A stretch of 64,000 bases of DNA, taken from the NCBI GenBank assembly GCA_020638955.1, contig JACKHO010000003.1, positions 124,001-188,000 of the forward strand. Direction: 5' to 3'. Below are positions 54,388-63,464 of this stretch, piece after piece. Below the pieces are notes generated by a model. The model saw only the letters and a list, made by a program, of their open reading frames with translations, was not told where the DNA came from and ran no database searches. Positions within the stretch are counted from its first letter, which is position 1. Each line of letters starts with the position of its first letter. This DNA comes from Planctomycetaceae bacterium (GTDB lineage Bacteria; Planctomycetota; Planctomycetia; Planctomycetales; Planctomycetaceae). Both the position numbers and the translations under genes were made by a program.

Positions 54388-55704
54388 TTATCGCGTTTGC
54401 GGTTCTGGTGCCCCATTCAGCAGTTTAGCGTCCGGCGAGCCTGGTGGCTGGTCGAGGGCGAGGAAGGCGAACAGGTCGGCGAGTTGCTGGGGCGTCAGTT
54501 GCTTTTCCAACTCGTCCGGCATGAGCGAGACCTCGCTGGTTTTGTACTCCTCGATTTGGTCGCGCGGGATGATTTCCCGCTTGCCTCCCTGGATCTTCAA
54601 AATGACCTGTGTGTCGCTTTCTTCGACCGGGAGACCGGTGAGGACGCGGCCATCATCCACCGCGAGAATACGGGCCTGGTATCCGGGGCCAATGACGGCG
54701 GAAGGATCAAACACGTTCATGAGCAGTTGATCCCAGTTGTTGCGGCCATTGCGGGTAATGTCCGGTCCCACGTCGGCACCTTCGCCATAAATCTTGTGGC
54801 ACTGGGCACAAATCTTCGTGAACACGGCTTGCCCCTGTACGGGATCACCGGGCGTGCCTTTGAGGACGTCCCGCATTTTGTAGAACACCTGCTCACGGTT
54901 GGGATTACGCCCCTCCCGAATAGTGCCGTAGATTTCCTTGAACTGCTTTTGAATGGCTTCGTCCTGGAAGGAGGCGACGCGTCGCAGCTGATTGACATTC
55001 AACGATTCTGCGGGAATTTGCTTGGCTGCAATCGCTTTGAGAAGCGGTCCCGACCAGAGGGGACGCTGCGAGAGAACTTCAATGGCTTTGGGGGCCACGT
55101 CTGGCGAAAGCTTTGGGATTTGTTCCAGGAGTAGTGCAGCCACGCTGGGATCAACGTAACGGCCCAACGTTGCAATCAAGTTTCCCTGGAACTCCGGTTC
55201 AACTTTTTCCTGACTCAAAAGTCGACGGGCGATGGCAATGGTCTCCTTGTCTTTTGCAGCCACCAAGGCCTGGAAAGCGGCCAGTTGTTGCTCCTGCGAT
55301 GTTGCCTTCATTGCCTCTCCCCGGACCACTTTCAGCCCATTAGCATCACCCCAGGCGGCAGTCAGGAGGGCGGCATCGAATCGCAGCGAGTTCGCGTCAT
55401 CGGCCACGATTTCATTCAACCGCTCGCCAAGTTCTTTTTTCAGCGACTGGACACGCTCGTCAGGCAAGGAGCGGTTTTGCACATGCGTTGTCAGGACATT
55501 CAAACACTTCCTCGCCGTGTTTTCATCAGCGTCGAGGACCAAGTCGAGCAGTGTTACCACACTATCAACGTCCGGAGCCGCGTCATCAGCCACCAATCGA
55601 AATGGCGAAGCAAACAACAAGAGGGCGGACAGAATGGCGAAGAGGATTGAACCACGAAATCCACAAACAAGACGAATGCCGCGTCCAGAACTCAATTCCA
55701 CCAT
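54388..55704 (-). CDS. Secreted heme-binding protein (CxxCH, Pirellula/Verrucomicrobium type) with HEAT-like repeats
   Basis: This 438-residue exported protein starts at ATG 55704 with a signal segment (ILFAILSALLLFASPFRLVA). Residues ~50-250 are alpha-helical and HEAT-like (FDAALLTAAWGDANGLKVV, LIATLGRYVDPSVAALLLEQ). The C-terminal ~130 residues match the TIGR02603-type heme-binding domain: GQAVFTKICAQCHKIYGEGA with CAQCH at 299-303, then VGPDITRNGR and TGLPVEESDTQVIL. Normally this domain ends very large membrane-bound dehydrogenase-like proteins; here it is on a short protein without the sorbosone-dehydrogenase-like part. An electron-transfer role is inferred. It ends ~150 bp from the receiver gene on the same strand. 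Confidence 0.85.
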   Translation of the reverse strand: MVELSSGRGIRLVCGFRGSILFAILSALLLFASPFRLVADDAAPDVDSVVTLLDLVLDADENTARKCLNVLTTHVQNRSLPDERVQSLKKELGERLNEIVADDANSLRFDAALLTAAWGDANGLKVVRGEAMKATSQEQQLAAFQALVAAKDKETIAIARRLLSQEKVEPEFQGNLIATLGRYVDPSVAALLLEQIPKLSPDVAPKAIEVLSQRPLWSGPLLKAIAAKQIPAESLNVNQLRRVASFQDEAIQKQFKEIYGTIREGRNPNREQVFYKMRDVLKGTPGDPVQGQAVFTKICAQCHKIYGEGADVGPDITRNGRNNWDQLLMNVFDPSAVIGPGYQARILAVDDGRVLTGLPVEESDTQVILKIQGGKREIIPRDQIEEYKTSEVSLMPDELEKQLTPQQLADLFAFLALDQPPGSPDAKLLNGAPEPQTR

Positions 55705-55744
55705 CACTCTTCTACCTGTTCGTGTCTTTCGTGCCGTTCGTGGT

Positions 55745-56176
55745 TCAAAAAACCAACCGCTGAACTGTCGCCTTCGGATGAGCACCGAAGTTAACAAGTA
55801 ACCCCAACTGAGAGCCAGTCGCCTTGAGGTAGTTCAGCACCTGAGCCAAATGTTCCGGGGCAATGGCCTTCACTGCCTTCAATTCCACGATAACTGCGTC
55901 AAAGCAAATGAAATCGGGCCGGAAGACCTGAGTCAGAGTCTGCTCTTTGTAACCGAGTTTCAGTTCGGGCTGAGCAACAAATGGAATTCCTCGACGAGCA
56001 AACTCGATCGCGAGGCACTTCGGATAAACACTCTCGACAAACCCACAGCCCATCTCACGGTAGACCTCAAAAATGGCCCCGTTAATGGCGTAGCACTCGT
56101 CCTTGTAAAGAATCCCAGACTCTGTTCCCTCGTCATGCCTCACAACTGAAACCAGAAAATCGAAAATCCCCACCAA
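55745..56176 (-). CDS. GxxExxY protein (PD-(D/E)XK-like)
   Basis: A 143-residue protein of the GxxExxY family, with the defining GFVESVY in REMGCGFVESVYPKCLAIEF. Further blocks are PELKLGYKEQTLTQVFRPDF, IVELKAVKAI with the ExK catalytic pair of the PD-(D/E)XK nuclease fold, and HLAQVLNYLKATGSQLGLLV. These genes are frequent and scattered in planctomycetes; function is unknown, although nuclease-like residues are present. It starts at ATG 56176 and ends 41 bp before the heme-protein start, same strand. Confidence 0.9.
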   Translation of the reverse strand: MVGIFDFLVSVVRHDEGTESGILYKDECYAINGAIFEVYREMGCGFVESVYPKCLAIEFARRGIPFVAQPELKLGYKEQTLTQVFRPDFICFDAVIVELKAVKAIAPEHLAQVLNYLKATGSQLGLLVNFGAHPKATVQRLVF

Positions 56177-56265
56177 TCACTACCATCGCAACTTACAAGG
56201 ACGCGGACTTGGCGTGATGTCATCCGTTGTGTTTACTGGGCGCCCGACTACTCCGTCGCCACTTA

Positions 56266-56664
56266 CTAGAAATCGACGAAGTCGAAGAAGAACAGGGCTG
56301 CCGCCTGTGTGGCGGGGATTCCATCTGCGGAGCCAACGATTCGGCCTTCCTTACGGACCGATCCCCCTGATTCGATGCGGCCTTTGATGGTCCCATTCAC
56401 GCGGACATCACCATTCGATTCCACGCGCCCGGCAATGCTGCCCCCTTTACGGATGTCGCCATTGCTTTCAATGCTGCCGACAATAGAACCGCTAATGCGA
56501 ATGTCTCCGTTACTTTCGAACCGGCCCACAATGCTCCCTTTAATGCGGATGTCGCCATGACTTTCCACCCGGCCTACGAGCGTTCCGTTCGACCGGATGT
56601 CACCACCGGCGTAGGCCAGACTGGGCAGGAAAATCAAAACCGTCGCGAATAGATAGCGGCTCAT
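56266..56664 (-). CDS. Secreted protein of six 16-residue repeats
   Basis: The 132-residue product has a signal peptide (residues 1-19, ending SLAYA) and then six exact-length 16-residue repeats (20-115) with consensus [N/G]GDIRxxGSIVGRxES, followed by a 17-residue tail ending FFFDFVDF. Such short hydrophobic/polar repeats with Gly at fixed sites suggest a small beta-solenoid, similar in pattern to bactofilin or polymer-forming domains, though the sequence is not a bactofilin. It is exported and could assemble on the cell surface. The Phe-rich end may be a sorting or membrane-association signal. Start ATG 56664. No partner is evident. Confidence 0.75.
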   Translation of the reverse strand: MSRYLFATVLIFLPSLAYAGGDIRSNGTLVGRVESHGDIRIKGSIVGRFESNGDIRISGSIVGSIESNGDIRKGGSIAGRVESNGDVRVNGTIKGRIESGGSVRKEGRIVGSADGIPATQAAALFFFDFVDF

Positions 56665-56749
56665 GGTTGGGTATCCCTTCTATTTTGAACAAGTGGCTCT
56701 GAACCCGCCGGATCTCAGAACCATGGTCGTGTCTTCTGGCTGTGGTTGC

Positions 56750-58258
56750 CTACCAGTTCCACTTCAACACCAGTTTGAGCAACCACCTGGTGAATGGAGT
56801 GAGTCTTGTGCGGTTGTAGGCATCACCGAGTTTGCGGATGGCTTCCGCCTGCGTGGGATAAGGGTGAATGGTGGACGCGATTTTCTTCAGGCCAATTCCA
56901 TGTTTCATGGCGAGTGTGATTTCCGAAATCAAGTCGCCTGCGTGGGCCGCGACAATGGTGGCGCCGACAATTTTGTCCGTCCCTTTTTTGACATGAACTT
57001 TGACAAACCCTGCGTGTTCGTCGTCCAGGAAGGCTCGATCGACTCCTGACAATTCCTGCACAAACGTGTCGATGGAAATGCCTCGGGCTTCAGCTTCACC
57101 TTCGCTCAGGCCCACATGGGCCACTTCGGGAGCCGTGTATGTCGACCAGGGGATGAGTAACTGGCTCATACGCGACCGCCCGACGAACAGCGCGTTTTGA
57201 ATGACAATCCTGGCCATGAAGTCGGCGGCGTGGGTGAATTTGTAGGGGGAGCAAATGTCTCCCGCGGCATAAACCTGACGATTTGTCGTCTGCAGGTAGT
57301 CGTTAACGACAATACCCGTTTTCGAAGTTTCAACCCCCATTGCAGTGAGATTTAAACCTTCAATGTTCGGGGTCCGTCCGACCGCGACGAGAATTTCATC
57401 GAAGCTACGCTCGAGTAACTCGCCATTAGCGCCACGTGCGGTGATGACTTTCCCATCCTCCTCCTGTGAGACGCGTTCCACGCGGCACTGGAAGAGGATT
57501 TCGACACCGTCATTCGTCATTGACTGAGCGACGAGTTCGCTGGCCTGTGCGTCATCGCGGGAGAGAATGCGTGGTCCTCCTTCGAACAGAGTGACATTCG
57601 TTCCGAACCGTGCAAATGCCTGCGCCATTTCGCAACCAATCGGCCCACCACCAATGACGGCGAGGCGACGCGGTTGTTCGGTCAGGGAAAACAGCGTTTC
57701 ATTGGTCAAGTAGCCGACGGCAGCGAGGCCGGGGATATCGGGAACATGTGCCCTGGCGCCAGTGCAGACGACCGCCTTCCAAAAACTGATTGGAACATCA
57801 TTGACGACCACTGATTGGCCGTCATCTGCGAATGCGGCATCGCCGAGAAAGACATCGACGCCCAAACCCTGAAACCGTGCTGCAGAATCATGATGAGCGA
57901 TGTGCGAACGCTGTGCCCGCATTCGTTCCATAATGGTCGGAAAATCGACTTCGATTGGCTCGGAGATACGGACACCGAGCTTGGAGGCCGTTCGCACCGC
58001 ATGAACACGTCGGGCCGCTGCTATCAGCGATTTGGAAGGGACGCAACCGGTATTCAGACAATCACCCCCCAGCAAGTGTTTCTCGATGAGTGCCACTTTC
58101 GCCCCGAGACCCGCCGCGCCGGCTGCAGAAACGAGCCCGGCTGTTCCTCCACCAATCACAACGAGGTCGTAGCGTCCCTGTGGGCGGGGATTCTCCCAAC
58201 CCGGTGGATGCACCAGATTCACGAGGTCCTGATTGTATTTGTCGTCCGGGGAAATCAT
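56750..58258 (-). CDS. FAD-dependent pyridine nucleotide-disulfide oxidoreductase (MerA/LPD-like)
   Basis: A 502-residue flavoprotein of the dihydrolipoyl dehydrogenase/mercuric reductase group. It has the FAD motif DLVVIGGGTAGLVSAAG, redox-active GGDCLNTGCVPSKSL, NAD(P)-binding LAVIGGGPIGCEMAQAF, and YAAGDICSPYKFTHAA. The C-terminal STIHPYPTQAEA has Tyr where dihydrolipoyl dehydrogenase has its catalytic His, as in mercuric reductases. It lacks the N-terminal heavy-metal domain and the C-terminal Cys pair of MerA, so mercury reduction is unlikely; true substrate is unknown. ATG 58258 lies four bases after the TVP38 gene stop, so the two are one operon, a pairing known from other bacteria. 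Confidence 0.9.
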   Translation of the reverse strand: MISPDDKYNQDLVNLVHPPGWENPRPQGRYDLVVIGGGTAGLVSAAGAAGLGAKVALIEKHLLGGDCLNTGCVPSKSLIAAARRVHAVRTASKLGVRISEPIEVDFPTIMERMRAQRSHIAHHDSAARFQGLGVDVFLGDAAFADDGQSVVVNDVPISFWKAVVCTGARAHVPDIPGLAAVGYLTNETLFSLTEQPRRLAVIGGGPIGCEMAQAFARFGTNVTLFEGGPRILSRDDAQASELVAQSMTNDGVEILFQCRVERVSQEEDGKVITARGANGELLERSFDEILVAVGRTPNIEGLNLTAMGVETSKTGIVVNDYLQTTNRQVYAAGDICSPYKFTHAADFMARIVIQNALFVGRSRMSQLLIPWSTYTAPEVAHVGLSEGEAEARGISIDTFVQELSGVDRAFLDDEHAGFVKVHVKKGTDKIVGATIVAAHAGDLISEITLAMKHGIGLKKIASTIHPYPTQAEAIRKLGDAYNRTRLTPFTRWLLKLVLKWNW

Positions 58259-58262
58259 GCGG

Positions 58263-59063
58263 TTATGTCGAGTCGCTGTTTTGCGCGTCCGGGCTCGGAT
58301 GCGAAATTCTTGGGAAAAGTGACGACTTGCTGAGGCGTTTGACGAGCAGGGGAAAAAGTCCCAGCAGAATGAATGCAGTGAGCAACTGTGGAGTAAGAAT
58401 GCCACTCACGCCTTGTGCTGCGAGAGTGTTGAGATCGGGAACTGATGCTCCCGCATACACGTAGACCGCCGTTCCAGGCAACATTCCGATTTGACTCACA
58501 ACCCAGAACTGCCACAGCGGAATTGATGTCAGTCCCATAACGAGATTAATCACGAAGAATGGCACCAATGGAATGAGCCTGAGTGTGAACAGGTAAAAGC
58601 CCCCCTCTCGCTCGATGAGCTCGTTGAAGGACTTCACCTGTTTTCCAAATCGTGCCGCGACGGCACTCCGCAGCAAATAGCGACTCGTCAGAAATGCAAT
58701 GCTCGCACCGGCGGTCGACGCAAAACTGACGAGTAGTAGTGCACGCCAGAATCCGAACAGCCAGGCAAAGACGAGCGTCATGGGAGTTGCCCCGGGAAGC
58801 GAGGCCCCGGTCACGGCCACATAAATGCAGAACGCCACCAGATAAACCGCCACCGGATGGTTCGTTTGAAACTGACGAAACTGAACCTCTCGCGCGGCCA
58901 GTGCTTCCAGAGTGAGGTCATCCCGCAGAAAGTAACCAGCCGTGACAATCACGGTCGCAACGACGAGCAATACGACAACACGCTCTGGCGACCACGTTGG
59001 CGCACCGGCTGGCTGTAGTTCGCCTTGGGGCACCTCCGTCGGCGGTAAGTTGTCGCTGTTCAT
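58263..59063 (-). CDS. TVP38/TMEM64 (DedA-like) membrane protein
   Basis: A 266-residue membrane protein with five to six hydrophobic helices. The family signature is present: YVAVTGASLPGATPMTLVFA, FGFWRALLLVSFASTAGAS and FYLFTLRLIPLVPFFVINLV, followed by FWVVSQIGMLPGTAVYVYAG. DedA/TVP38 proteins are scramblases or transporters of lipid carriers and related functions. The start ATG 59063 replaces a longer frame from 59201. The FAD oxidoreductase gene follows within four bases, so both are translated from one mRNA and probably cooperate. Confidence 0.9.
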   Translation of the reverse strand: MNSDNLPPTEVPQGELQPAGAPTWSPERVVVLLVVATVIVTAGYFLRDDLTLEALAAREVQFRQFQTNHPVAVYLVAFCIYVAVTGASLPGATPMTLVFAWLFGFWRALLLVSFASTAGASIAFLTSRYLLRSAVAARFGKQVKSFNELIEREGGFYLFTLRLIPLVPFFVINLVMGLTSIPLWQFWVVSQIGMLPGTAVYVYAGASVPDLNTLAAQGVSGILTPQLLTAFILLGLFPLLVKRLSKSSLFPRISHPSPDAQNSDST

Positions 59064-59319
59064 TGTGCCAGCTCGGTGGAAACGTAATCTCTGACTCAGC
59101 CACACATTGTCACGAAACGGCCTCACGAAACAAAGTGAAGAGTGAGTGGAGAGAAATCGTGACGTAAGCCTTGAACGTCCTCTGCGTGATGTTTCGCACA
59201 ACCGCAGAGAGATCCGAGCATCCTAGTGACGGTATTCGCGGTTCTCGTCTTTCCCGAGAATCAATGGTTTGGACGCGACGGCACCCGGAAAGCACTGGGC
59301 CGAGGCACCCTCACTCAAC

Positions 59320-61389
59320 TTAGCTGGCGGCCTTGCCTGCGGAAATCGGGATGATGTCCTGCCGCGAGGGGGCGTGGTACAGGCGTTGATAGAGCGGACA
59401 CGTTTCCAGCAGTTGCTCATGGGCACCGCTGGCCACGATTTTGCCATTTTCAATGACGACAATGCGGGTCACAAAATCGAGCAAACTCTTAGACATGGAA
59501 TGCGTCACGAGGAAGGTTGTTCGATCTTTGACGAATTCCTTGAGGGTCTGGTGAATGAGCGTTTCACTTTCGGCGTCGGTCGCGGAAGTCGCTTCGTCCA
59601 GAATGAGAATAGCAGGATTCCGCAAAATCGCACGGGCGAGCGCAATGCGTTGTCGCTGACCGCCGGAGAGTTCCTTCCCCTTCTCGCCAATGACGGTATC
59701 GAAGCCCTGCGGCATTGATTCAATAATCGGCGTCAAATGCGCGCGTTTGGCCGCTTCCGCGACTTCTTCATCAGAAGCGGTGGGTCGCCCGTACCGCACG
59801 TTTTCCCTGATTGTTTGATCGAACAGCAACGTGTCCTGCGTGACGACACCGATTTGGCTGCGCAAATCGTCGAGTTTCACGTCGGTGATGGGAATTCCGT
59901 CGATGAGAATCGATCCCACATCCGGGTCGTAGTAACGCGGCAACAGGTTGAGTAACGTCGATTTCCCGCAGCCGTTTTGTCCCACCACGGCAATGACTTC
60001 GCCGAATTCGGCTTTCAGCGTCATGTGATCGAGTACAAGCCCACGCTGCGTACCAGCGATGCGTGTATGGTACTGGAATGAAATGTCGCGGAACTCAATT
60101 TCTTTGCTATGACGTGGTAGCGTTTTGGGAGCCTCAGGATCAACAATTTTCGTTTCCTGATGCATCATGGCGTCAATGCGGTCAATCGCGGCAGCAGCCC
60201 GCTTGAGTCGGGCAAATCCGGCGGAGAGTTTCCGGCAGGGGTCCAGCATCCCGACCAGCATGGCGTACAACAGGGTGAGTGTGGAGGGACTCATAACGTC
60301 TTCTGTCAGCCGCACACCCCAAATGTGCGTCTGGCCGCGCAACACCAGATACGCGCCGGGAACGAGTGCGAGGAACATGGCCATCAACCCCAGCAGTTCC
60401 AGCAGCGGTTTGGCAGCCGCGTCAATTTTCACCACACGCATCGCCTTGGAGAAATAGCGCTGATATTCGTTGTCGAAATCTCCGCGATGCTTCTTCTGAG
60501 CATTGAACGCAATGACCACCTTGAGCCCCTCGAAGGTCTCTTCCAGCACCTTATAGATTTGCGACATGCTCTCCATCATGCGGCGACTGGCCCGCTTCAG
60601 CATTTTGCCGAAGCTGTTCAGGAACAGCCCGAGCAGCGGGATGAACAGCAACGACAGCAGCGTCAGCCGCCAGTTGATGTACAGCGCAAACCCCATACAG
60701 GCAATGCACTTAAGTGGCTCGCGTATCATGCGGCCACCGAGCAGGGTGATCCCTTGCGAGAGTTGCTCAGAATCGAACGTGAAGCGGGACATCAGACCAG
60801 GCGTGCCTTCGCTCGCCAGCGTCTGGTAGTCGAGTCCTAACACCTTTTTGAGCATGTCTTTGCGCACACTCATGACCACAGATTCGGCGACATTTCCGAC
60901 CAGGACATCCTGGAAGAAAATGAACACGCCTTTGACAGCGGTCGCAAAAATGAGCAGGCCAATAATCCAGGCAAACGTGTGGAAGTCGTTGTTCGGCACC
61001 CACGGCATGACGTAATGCTGCAGCAAATTGAACTGATAGAGCGTCTGCCGTTCTTTCGCCAAATTGTCGGCCCAGTTCAGCTGCTGGTGCATCATGTCGA
61101 TGCGGCGGGAATCAGATGGGCCGACTCCTTCTGCATCGAGTTGAGCGAAATCTTTCTCCAGCTGGGCCAGCGCCGTGGAAATACTCTCCTCTTCGGCTTC
61201 TGCGGTTGCAATTGTCTCATTGACATACGTCTTCAAATCCTTCTGTTCCAGCAGGATTTTGACGACGGGAAAGGCGACCGAGAGGTTGGCTCCCCAGAGT
61301 GCAGCGACCAATACACCCAGCAGCACCGATCCCCAAATGCGGTAACGGTAGGGGTATAAATGGGGCAATAACTTGGTAAAGCTCTCCAC
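59320..61389 (-). CDS. ABC exporter (fused membrane and ATPase domains)
   Basis: A 689-residue half-transporter of the MsbA/lipid-exporter type; it works as a dimer. Six membrane helices are followed by an ATPase with Walker A VVGQNGCGKSTLL, signature LSGGQRQRIALARA, Walker B AILILDEATSATD and the switch His in FLVTHSMSK. Between TM1 and TM2 there is an extra ~100-residue charged, helical segment (LKTYVNETIATAEAEEESIS, STALAQLEKDFAQL), absent in MsbA, which would lie outside the membrane. The GTG at 61389 with GGGAAGG is the chosen start. The gene is divergent from the UbiD-like gene; substrate is unknown. Confidence 0.92.
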   Translation of the reverse strand: MESFTKLLPHLYPYRYRIWGSVLLGVLVAALWGANLSVAFPVVKILLEQKDLKTYVNETIATAEAEEESISTALAQLEKDFAQLDAEGVGPSDSRRIDMMHQQLNWADNLAKERQTLYQFNLLQHYVMPWVPNNDFHTFAWIIGLLIFATAVKGVFIFFQDVLVGNVAESVVMSVRKDMLKKVLGLDYQTLASEGTPGLMSRFTFDSEQLSQGITLLGGRMIREPLKCIACMGFALYINWRLTLLSLLFIPLLGLFLNSFGKMLKRASRRMMESMSQIYKVLEETFEGLKVVIAFNAQKKHRGDFDNEYQRYFSKAMRVVKIDAAAKPLLELLGLMAMFLALVPGAYLVLRGQTHIWGVRLTEDVMSPSTLTLLYAMLVGMLDPCRKLSAGFARLKRAAAAIDRIDAMMHQETKIVDPEAPKTLPRHSKEIEFRDISFQYHTRIAGTQRGLVLDHMTLKAEFGEVIAVVGQNGCGKSTLLNLLPRYYDPDVGSILIDGIPITDVKLDDLRSQIGVVTQDTLLFDQTIRENVRYGRPTASDEEVAEAAKRAHLTPIIESMPQGFDTVIGEKGKELSGGQRQRIALARAILRNPAILILDEATSATDAESETLIHQTLKEFVKDRTTFLVTHSMSKSLLDFVTRIVVIENGKIVASGAHEQLLETCPLYQRLYHAPSRQDIIPISAGKAAS

Positions 61390-61563
61390 GTGACCTTCCC
61401 TGGACGTCTGGAGCAATGTCTTCCGGCGCAGCGCATACCGAGCGCCTCTGCCACAAAAGACCATATACCCCGAATCGCCAATACGTGTCCAGATGAGCCC
61501 GAGCGGCTAGAATCAACCAAAGCCCCCTGGCTCCTGAATCCTAACTCCTGCATCCTCCCCCCA

Positions 61564-63393
61564 ATGGGTTACCGCAATTTACGTCAGTGCGTCGATGATC
61601 TTGAGAAATCAGGGCAGCTGCGCCGTGTCACGGAAGAGGTTGATCCTTACCTCGAAGTCGCGGAAATTCAGCGGCGGGTGTATGCCAACGGCGGTCCGGC
61701 ACTGTATTTCGAGCGTGTCAAAGGCTGTCCGTTTCCGCTGGTCAGCAACCTGTATGGAACGCCGGACCGGATTCGCTTCCTGTTCCGTGATTCACTCGAA
61801 CTCGTCAAACGCCTCGTCGAGTTGAAAGTTGAACCCGCGGTCGCCCTCAGAGCTCCGTGGCGATACTTGCGAGCCTTCCCTGTCGCCTGGGCGATGCAGC
61901 CCAAGTATGTTTCGCGCGGGCCCATTCTCGATTGTGAATCCACGCTCGATCAGCTCCCGCAAATGACGTCGTGGTCCCGGGACGGCGGGCCGTTTATTAC
62001 GCTCCCGGCGGTTTATACAGAGCATCCCGCGCAGCCCGGTTGGCAGAAGTCAAACCTCGGGATGTACCGCGTCCAAATGGCGGGGAACGAGTATCAGCCC
62101 AACCGGCAAATTGGTCTGCACTATCAGATTCATCGCAGCATTGGCGTGCATCACAGTGCGGCCATTGACCGGGGCGAGGTGCTCAAGGTTAACATTTTCG
62201 TTGGCGGTCCGCCCACCATTCCGCTGGCCGCCGTCATGCCGTTGCCGGAAGGACTCTCCGAACTGACATTCGCCGGAGCACTCAGCGGTCATCGGATGCG
62301 GCTCGTGCGACAGTCGGCGGGATTGCCTTTGCTCGCCGAAGCGGACTTCTGCATTTGCGGCACCATCGACCCGAACCAGCAACTGCCGGAAGGCCCCTTT
62401 GGTGATCACCTGGGCTACTACAGCCTCACGCACGACTTCCCCGTCATCAACGTCGACCGCGTGCTCCACCGGAAAGATGCCATCTGGCCGTTCACTGTCG
62501 TCGGTCGTCCGCCGCAGGAAGACACGTCGTTTGGTGACATCATTCACGAAATAACCGGCCCGGCCATTCCGTCGGTCCTCCCCGGCGTAAAAGCCGTCCA
62601 CGCTGTCGACGAAGCGGGCGTGCATCCTTTGCTGCTCGCCATTGGCAGCGAACGGTATGTGCCGTACGCCGCCCAGCGTCGCCCGCAGGAACTGCTCACC
62701 CAGGCCAACGCCATTCTCGGCCAGGGACAACTCTCACTCGCCAAGTACCTGCTCATTGTCGCCGGACAGGACAACCCCGACCTCGACATCCACAACATGC
62801 CGGCGTTCTTCAAACACCTGCTCGAACGCATCGACTGGACCACCGACCTGCATTTTCAGACGAACACGACCATCGACACGCTCGACTACTCGGGGCACGG
62901 ATTCAACGCCGGCTCCAAAGTTGTCATGGCCGCCGCCGGAGAACCACGCCGCAGCCTGTCAACCGAACTCCCATCAGGCATTTCGCTCCCCAACCAATTC
63001 TCCGACGCCCGCCTCTGCCTACCCGGCATTTGCGCGATTCAGGCCCAAAAGTACGAACCCGGCAACACCGACGCCAATCAGCTCGCCAGCGCCATTTCGC
63101 CTGAGCATCCACTCCGCAACATCCCGCTGCTACTGCTCGTCGATGATGCCCAGTTCACCGCCCGCACCCTGGCCAACTTCCTGTGGGTGACTTTCACCCG
63201 GTCCAACCCCGCCACCGACATCCACGGCGTCGATTCATCGATTCAAGACAAACACTGGGGCTGCCAAGGTCCATTAATCATCGACGCCCGCATCAAACCC
63301 CACCACGCCCCACCGCTGGTGGAAGACCCGGAAGTTACTCGCCGTGTTGATGCGCTGGGCGCGAAGGGGAAGTCGCTGTTTGGGTTGGTTTGA
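61564..63393 (+). CDS. UbiD-family decarboxylase (prenylated-FMN dependent)
   Basis: The 609-residue protein is a UbiD-family (de)carboxylase, using prenylated FMN made by UbiX. It starts MGYRNLRQCVDDLEKSGQLR, with family blocks GGPALYFERVKGCPFPLVSN, GMYRVQMAGNEYQPN, IHRSIGVHHSAAIDRGEVL, GPFGDHLGYYSLTHDFPVIN and HAVDEAGVHPLLLAIGSER. It is longer than E. coli UbiD (~495) and matches the ~600-residue group of menaquinone-pathway and uncharacterised members. ATG 61564 fits the family; the frame continues upstream without support. No ubiX or other quinone gene is nearby. A role in ubiquinone or menaquinone synthesis is possible but not shown. Confidence 0.88.
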   Translation: MGYRNLRQCVDDLEKSGQLRRVTEEVDPYLEVAEIQRRVYANGGPALYFERVKGCPFPLVSNLYGTPDRIRFLFRDSLELVKRLVELKVEPAVALRAPWRYLRAFPVAWAMQPKYVSRGPILDCESTLDQLPQMTSWSRDGGPFITLPAVYTEHPAQPGWQKSNLGMYRVQMAGNEYQPNRQIGLHYQIHRSIGVHHSAAIDRGEVLKVNIFVGGPPTIPLAAVMPLPEGLSELTFAGALSGHRMRLVRQSAGLPLLAEADFCICGTIDPNQQLPEGPFGDHLGYYSLTHDFPVINVDRVLHRKDAIWPFTVVGRPPQEDTSFGDIIHEITGPAIPSVLPGVKAVHAVDEAGVHPLLLAIGSERYVPYAAQRRPQELLTQANAILGQGQLSLAKYLLIVAGQDNPDLDIHNMPAFFKHLLERIDWTTDLHFQTNTTIDTLDYSGHGFNAGSKVVMAAAGEPRRSLSTELPSGISLPNQFSDARLCLPGICAIQAQKYEPGNTDANQLASAISPEHPLRNIPLLLLVDDAQFTARTLANFLWVTFTRSNPATDIHGVDSSIQDKHWGCQGPLIIDARIKPHHAPPLVEDPEVTRRVDALGAKGKSLFGLV

Positions 63394-63464
63394 TGGTGTT
63401 GCATTTCATACGCAACCGATTACGACTAAAGTGACCTGATGCAACGCAGATGGAGGGTTCAGCG

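Noticed and set aside
56750..58258. Mercury resistance locus (merA)
   Set aside because: No heavy-metal domain, no C-terminal Cys pair and no merR, merT or merP nearby.
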